Source: Spirosoma sp. SC4-14
GTDB lineage: Bacteria; Bacteroidota; Bacteroidia; Cytophagales; Spirosomataceae
Direction: 5' to 3'
Assembly: GCF_037201965.1 (NCBI RefSeq)
Contig: NZ_CP147518.1
Coordinates: 2,603,001-2,667,000 of the forward strand
Length of the DNA stretch: 64,000 nt
The position numbers were made by a program, and so were the translations under genes. The notes under the pieces are model-generated. The model was not told the DNA's origin, did not search any database, and worked only from the letters and a program-made list of their open reading frames with translations. Numbering within the stretch: the first letter of the stretch is position 1; every line of letters begins with the position of its first letter. Shown here piece after piece: positions 60,986 to 64,000 of this stretch.

Positions 60986-61831
60986 TCAGGCTACCTGAGC
61001 CGATAAATAGCGCTCGCTCACTTCGGCATGAGCCTGTTCATACTGAGCCGGTGTCATGGGCAGATAGTGCCATTCGAGCCGGTTTTCCATGTACGAAACG
61101 CCTTTCCCTTTCACGGTTTTGGCGATGACGACTTTGGGCTTACCGTTTGCCGATTGGGTGACCTGATCTATGGTTTTCAGAATTTCCGGCACATTATGAC
61201 CATCGACCTCGTAGGTGTCGAAACCCATAGTTGCCCAGGTACGTACATCGGCGGTGTCGCCCAGCACATTGGCTGTTTGATCGAATCCCTGCAATCCGTT
61301 TTTATCGATCAGCACAACCAGATTGTCGAGGCCTCGCTGAACGGCGAAATGAGCTGCTTCCCAGGTTGTTCCTTCATTGGTTTCGCCGTCAGACATCAGC
61401 ACAAACACGCGTGAATCGTCGTTCAGCAATTTGCTGGCATGAGCAATACCCGATCCAATGGGTAAACCATGGCCGAGTGAACCGGTGGCAAAAGGAATGC
61501 CTTTATGTTGATTGGGGGCGGGGTGAGCCGGGAGCGTCGTTCCGTTCTTGTAGTAACTTTCCAGCACCTCGTCCGAAATTTCGCCTGTATAATTCAGGCA
61601 GGCATAGAGTGAGGCCGCTGCATGGCCTTTCGAAAGCAGAAACGTATCCTGCTCGCGTTTGCGCATCACCAGCGTGCCAATCATCAGGTCGACGCAACTG
61701 AGTGAACAGCCGATATGACCAGCATGAGCCTGATGATATAAACCCAGAATTTTTAGCCGAAGCTGGCCCTGAAGTGTTTGCAGATCGATGGCTTCTGTTG
61801 TCAAAGTCGTAGTTGGTTGATTTGAAGGCAA
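60986..61831 (-). CDS. Transketolase-like enzyme, N-terminal subunit
   Basis: A 281-residue protein equal to the thiamine-diphosphate-binding domain of transketolase. It has AGHIGCSLSCVDLMIG, LSKGHAAASLYACLN and GSLGHGLPIGSGIAHA. The ThDP/Mg motif is SDGETNEGTTWEAA, leading to VVLIDKNGLQG. The usual first residue of the GDG motif is Ser. It starts with TTG, 3 nt after the GT39 stop, so it is cotranscribed with it. Its partner half is encoded at 57920-58828. Confidence 0.88.
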   Translation of the reverse strand: MPSNQPTTTLTTEAIDLQTLQGQLRLKILGLYHQAHAGHIGCSLSCVDLMIGTLVMRKREQDTFLLSKGHAAASLYACLNYTGEISDEVLESYYKNGTTLPAHPAPNQHKGIPFATGSLGHGLPIGSGIAHASKLLNDDSRVFVLMSDGETNEGTTWEAAHFAVQRGLDNLVVLIDKNGLQGFDQTANVLGDTADVRTWATMGFDTYEVDGHNVPEILKTIDQVTQSANGKPKVVIAKTVKGKGVSYMENRLEWHYLPMTPAQYEQAHAEVSERYLSAQVA

Positions 61832-61834
61832 GAC

Positions 61835-63628
61835 TTATTCGCCGTAACGATAGGTTGAACCTTTGAAGTCAAAAATAGTAATTTTTTCGCCAGACTGCCC
61901 CTTAACTAATACTATACGGTCGCGTTCGTTGGGGTCGATACGCTGAATGTAGGTCGCGTTTTTTGGTAAGTAGACATTGACCGACTGGGCATCCAGCAGC
62001 GACACCGGCGAATAGGTTCGGTCCATTTTTTCGGAATGAATCTGCCGCGTCTTATTCGGGTACAGAATGGTGTCGCCGGGGGCATAGAGCTTTTCTAACT
62101 TCTTCGCCGATGCCCAATAGGGGTTTGAAATACGTGGTTTGGCAAAGAAGGTATATTTGGGAGCCTGATCGGCATAGAGGTCAATGAGCAACTGAGCAAT
62201 GTTGCCCGCCTGAATCAGCAATACCAGAGCGATGGGAATACTGAACCACCACCGAAGCGTAGTTAACTGCCGCAGGCCCATAGCCACAAAAATGCATACG
62301 TATGGAAACGAAAAACCCGAATATCGTTGGGTGATTCCGAACGTATGCCCCGAGCGCCAGGCCATAAAGAGCAGGAACAACGTCGGTACAAAAGCCAGCA
62401 GCAACAGCATCACAACCAGTGGCTTCTGACTCGCGTCGGTTCGCTCGGTTATGTAGCGCCAGATCAAATAGAGGAAGGAAGGTACGACCGAAAGAACCAG
62501 CAGCCGCAGTGGCTCGAACGAATAGAACGGAAGTCCGATCAGCAATAGGGCTGGCACGGCTCCATAAAGCCATACGGGTGGATTTGAAACCTTATAGTAC
62601 CGATGAATGATAAACGCGGCAGCCGTTCCCAGACCAAGCGCCAGCAGCGAATTTCGGATACTGACCAGCACCGCAATCATGCCGTTGGTTACCATAAACA
62701 GGTCCGTAAAAATCGGAACGGCCCGCACCGCAATGTTCGGAATAGTGGCCGGTAAAATAATCCCGAAACCCGATTTGTAGGGGTTTGTCAGCGCAATGTT
62801 TCGGTAAAACTTTGCCTGATAATCCAGCGTAAAGAACGTGTATTTGCCACCGCCAAAAATAAACCAGAGCGATACGAGCCCCAGTCCAACAACGCTGGTT
62901 ATGCCGAGTGTTACCCAGGCTTTTGTATTGCGAAGGAACAAGAGTGCGTATAAACCATGACACAGAAATACGGTAACGGTGAGGTAGTGCGACAACACCG
63001 ACGTAACAAACACGAACCCATAGGCCAGGTAAAGCACTGGCAATGAAAGCCCTTTTGGGGAAGAGGATGAGACTTGCCGAACCCGCTCCATAATCAACAG
63101 AAAGATATGGGTACCCAACAACGTTAGAAAAAACGTCATGGAGTAGTTACGGGCAATATGGCTATAGGAAACAAAAAACGGCTCAACGGCCGCAACGGCC
63201 GCACTCACCAGCGCCAGCGAATCGGAGCGGAAATGTCGTCGAACAAACACAAACAGTAGCCAGACGATCAGCGTACTGAAAATAACCGAAGGCATCCGCA
63301 GCGACGTATCGCTTAGCCCAAAAACTTCCATCCAGAGCCAGAGCACACCGTAGTAGGAGGGACTATTGCCAATATCGCCCCGAATGTTGGCCTCAATAAA
63401 GTCGTTGAAGGTTTTGGGTTTCCAGAATTCAGCCGGAGTAAAGTATTTTTTACTGAAAACATCCTTCTGATTAAAGCCTTCCAGACAAACGCCCTGACTG
63501 ATGAGCAGGGTCGATTTTTCGTCGAAATAAATACTATAAGTGCCAACCCGGTATAGGCGGAGCGCTAGCGCCAGCACCAGCAAAGCGCCTAGCAGCAGTG
63601 TTGTTGTACGTGATGATGGGGTGAACAT
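61835..63628 (-). CDS. GT39-like membrane glycosyltransferase
   Basis: A 597-residue inner-membrane protein with about 12 helices. The early loop VGTYSIYFDEKSTLLIS carries the D-E pair that mirrors the catalytic acidic residues of GT-C (PMT/ArnT-like) enzymes, followed by YYGVLWLWMEVFG and FVSYSHIARNYSMTFFL. The last 120 residues are soluble. Such proteins move sugar from polyprenyl phosphate to a substrate outside the membrane, here likely the product of the fused transferase. First gene of the operon; its -7 box lies 5 nt before the ATG. Confidence 0.8.
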   Translation of the reverse strand: MFTPSSRTTTLLLGALLVLALALRLYRVGTYSIYFDEKSTLLISQGVCLEGFNQKDVFSKKYFTPAEFWKPKTFNDFIEANIRGDIGNSPSYYGVLWLWMEVFGLSDTSLRMPSVIFSTLIVWLLFVFVRRHFRSDSLALVSAAVAAVEPFFVSYSHIARNYSMTFFLTLLGTHIFLLIMERVRQVSSSSPKGLSLPVLYLAYGFVFVTSVLSHYLTVTVFLCHGLYALLFLRNTKAWVTLGITSVVGLGLVSLWFIFGGGKYTFFTLDYQAKFYRNIALTNPYKSGFGIILPATIPNIAVRAVPIFTDLFMVTNGMIAVLVSIRNSLLALGLGTAAAFIIHRYYKVSNPPVWLYGAVPALLLIGLPFYSFEPLRLLVLSVVPSFLYLIWRYITERTDASQKPLVVMLLLLAFVPTLFLLFMAWRSGHTFGITQRYSGFSFPYVCIFVAMGLRQLTTLRWWFSIPIALVLLIQAGNIAQLLIDLYADQAPKYTFFAKPRISNPYWASAKKLEKLYAPGDTILYPNKTRQIHSEKMDRTYSPVSLLDAQSVNVYLPKNATYIQRIDPNERDRIVLVKGQSGEKITIFDFKGSTYRYGE

Positions 63629-63633
63629 TGCGG

Positions 63634-63641
63634 CAAAGCTA
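63634..63641 (-). promoter_or_regulatory. -7 box 5 nt before the GT39-like start
   Basis: TAGCTTTG on the minus strand, then CCGCA and the ATG. No TTG is seen at the expected distance upstream. Confidence 0.4.
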
Positions 63642-63658
63642 GCGCAAAATCTCAGTTC

Positions 63659-64000
63659 TCACAGCTTGAGAATGGTGAATTCTACCCGCCGGTTTAGTTT
63701 ACGCTTTTCTTCGGTTCCGTTACTGGCTATCGGTTTGCTAGGCCCCCAGGCTTTCGTCTGGATGCGATTTTCATCGATTCCTTTCTCAATCAGGTAGTCT
63801 TTCACAACCCGAACCCGATCGGCCGATAATTTCATATTTAGGTCCCATTCGCCCTGATTATCAGTATGTCCTTCGACCAGGATCTCCATTTCAGGGTATT
63901 GTTTTAGCATCTCCACCACATGATCCAGTTCAGTGCTGGCCCCGGCAACCAGATCGTACTGGCTCTGCTCAAAGAGCACATCACGCATGGTTATTTTCTG
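63659..64000 (-). CDS. OmpA family protein, C-terminal part (cut by the window edge)
   Basis: At least 113 residues of a gene whose start lies beyond the right end; the frame is open to base 64000. The OmpA peptidoglycan-binding domain is clear: ILVEGHTDNQGEWDLNMKLS, SADRVRVVKDYLIEKGI, and NRRVEFTILKL at the end, with the conserved Asp and Arg that hold diaminopimelate. It links the outer membrane to the wall. It ends 30 nt before the GT39-like gene and may be cotranscribed. Confidence 0.85.
   Translation of the reverse strand, partial: QKITMRDVLFEQSQYDLVAGASTELDHVVEMLKQYPEMEILVEGHTDNQGEWDLNMKLSADRVRVVKDYLIEKGIDENRIQTKAWGPSKPIASNGTEEKRKLNRRVEFTILKL

Noticed and set aside
45701..63628. A defence or phage island
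   Set aside because: All genes fit envelope glycan synthesis; no nuclease, integrase, toxin or phage structural gene is present.
1..64000. tRNA, rRNA or CRISPR features
   Set aside because: No tRNA-like cloverleaf, rRNA segment or regularly spaced repeats were seen on either strand.

Overview
The window reads as chromosomal DNA of a Bacteroidota bacterium of the order Cytophagales, most like Spirosoma or a close relative. This is inferred from gene content and signals, not from a database match. The evidence is: SusC-type and barrel-type outer-membrane receptors with carboxypeptidase-like N-terminal domains, LytTR/LytS pairs, a bacillithiol deacetylase (BshB1), DUF3109 and DUF2911 proteins, weak Shine-Dalgarno sites, and several exact copies of the Bacteroidota -7 promoter box TAnnTTTG, some with a TTG about 20 nt upstream. 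No rRNA, tRNA, CRISPR array, intact insertion sequence or prophage was seen.

Layout. 0-9.3 kb holds small enzymes and housekeeping genes: DUF2911, DoxX, an orphan MalK-type ATPase, DinB, a lipocalin-like lipoprotein, DUF1330, a penicillin-acylase-type hydrolase and an amidase. It ends with a divergent NmrA-like reductase/HxlR regulator pair that has a readable promoter-operator. 9.3-10.1 kb is a decaying M61 peptidase pseudogene and a large inverted repeat. 10.1-20.6 kb has an IrrE-like protein, a PEBP protein, two TonB receptors, a ThuA protein, a class-C serine hydrolase and DUF3109. 20.9-31.4 kb has a LysM/SLT protein, an O-methyltransferase, Dtd, a second pseudogene, a GlxA-type regulator, a DUF4405 membrane protein, an outer-membrane barrel and an RluA synthase. 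31.8-36.9 kb carries two signalling systems facing each other: FIST, hybrid kinase and Hpt on +, and LytTR and LytS on -. 37-46 kb holds an SdiA-regulated-like lipoprotein, a GntR regulator, an LD-carboxypeptidase, an AI-2E exporter, a nitrilase-like protein, BshB1 and a TPR histidine kinase.

45.7-63.6 kb, all on the minus strand, is a cell-surface glycan locus. It has a GT39-like transferase, a transketolase split into two genes around a fused epimerase-glycosyltransferase, a large membrane protein, an acyltransferase, a beta-helix-PDZ protein, a GT2, a UGM-like flavoprotein, a beta-propeller-like membrane-anchored protein and an SGNH/AlgX-like protein. The likely logic is that a nucleotide sugar is made and loaded onto polyprenyl phosphate by the fusion protein, transferred outside the membrane by GT-C enzymes, then acylated. 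The split transketolase suggests an unusual sugar precursor. This locus is the best candidate for something undescribed.

Two genome-scale patterns stand out. Many gene ends carry long, often perfect hairpins with no U-tract, each of different sequence, some built from repeated short words. In addition, four genes have a -7 box only 3-5 nt before the ATG, which predicts leaderless mRNAs.
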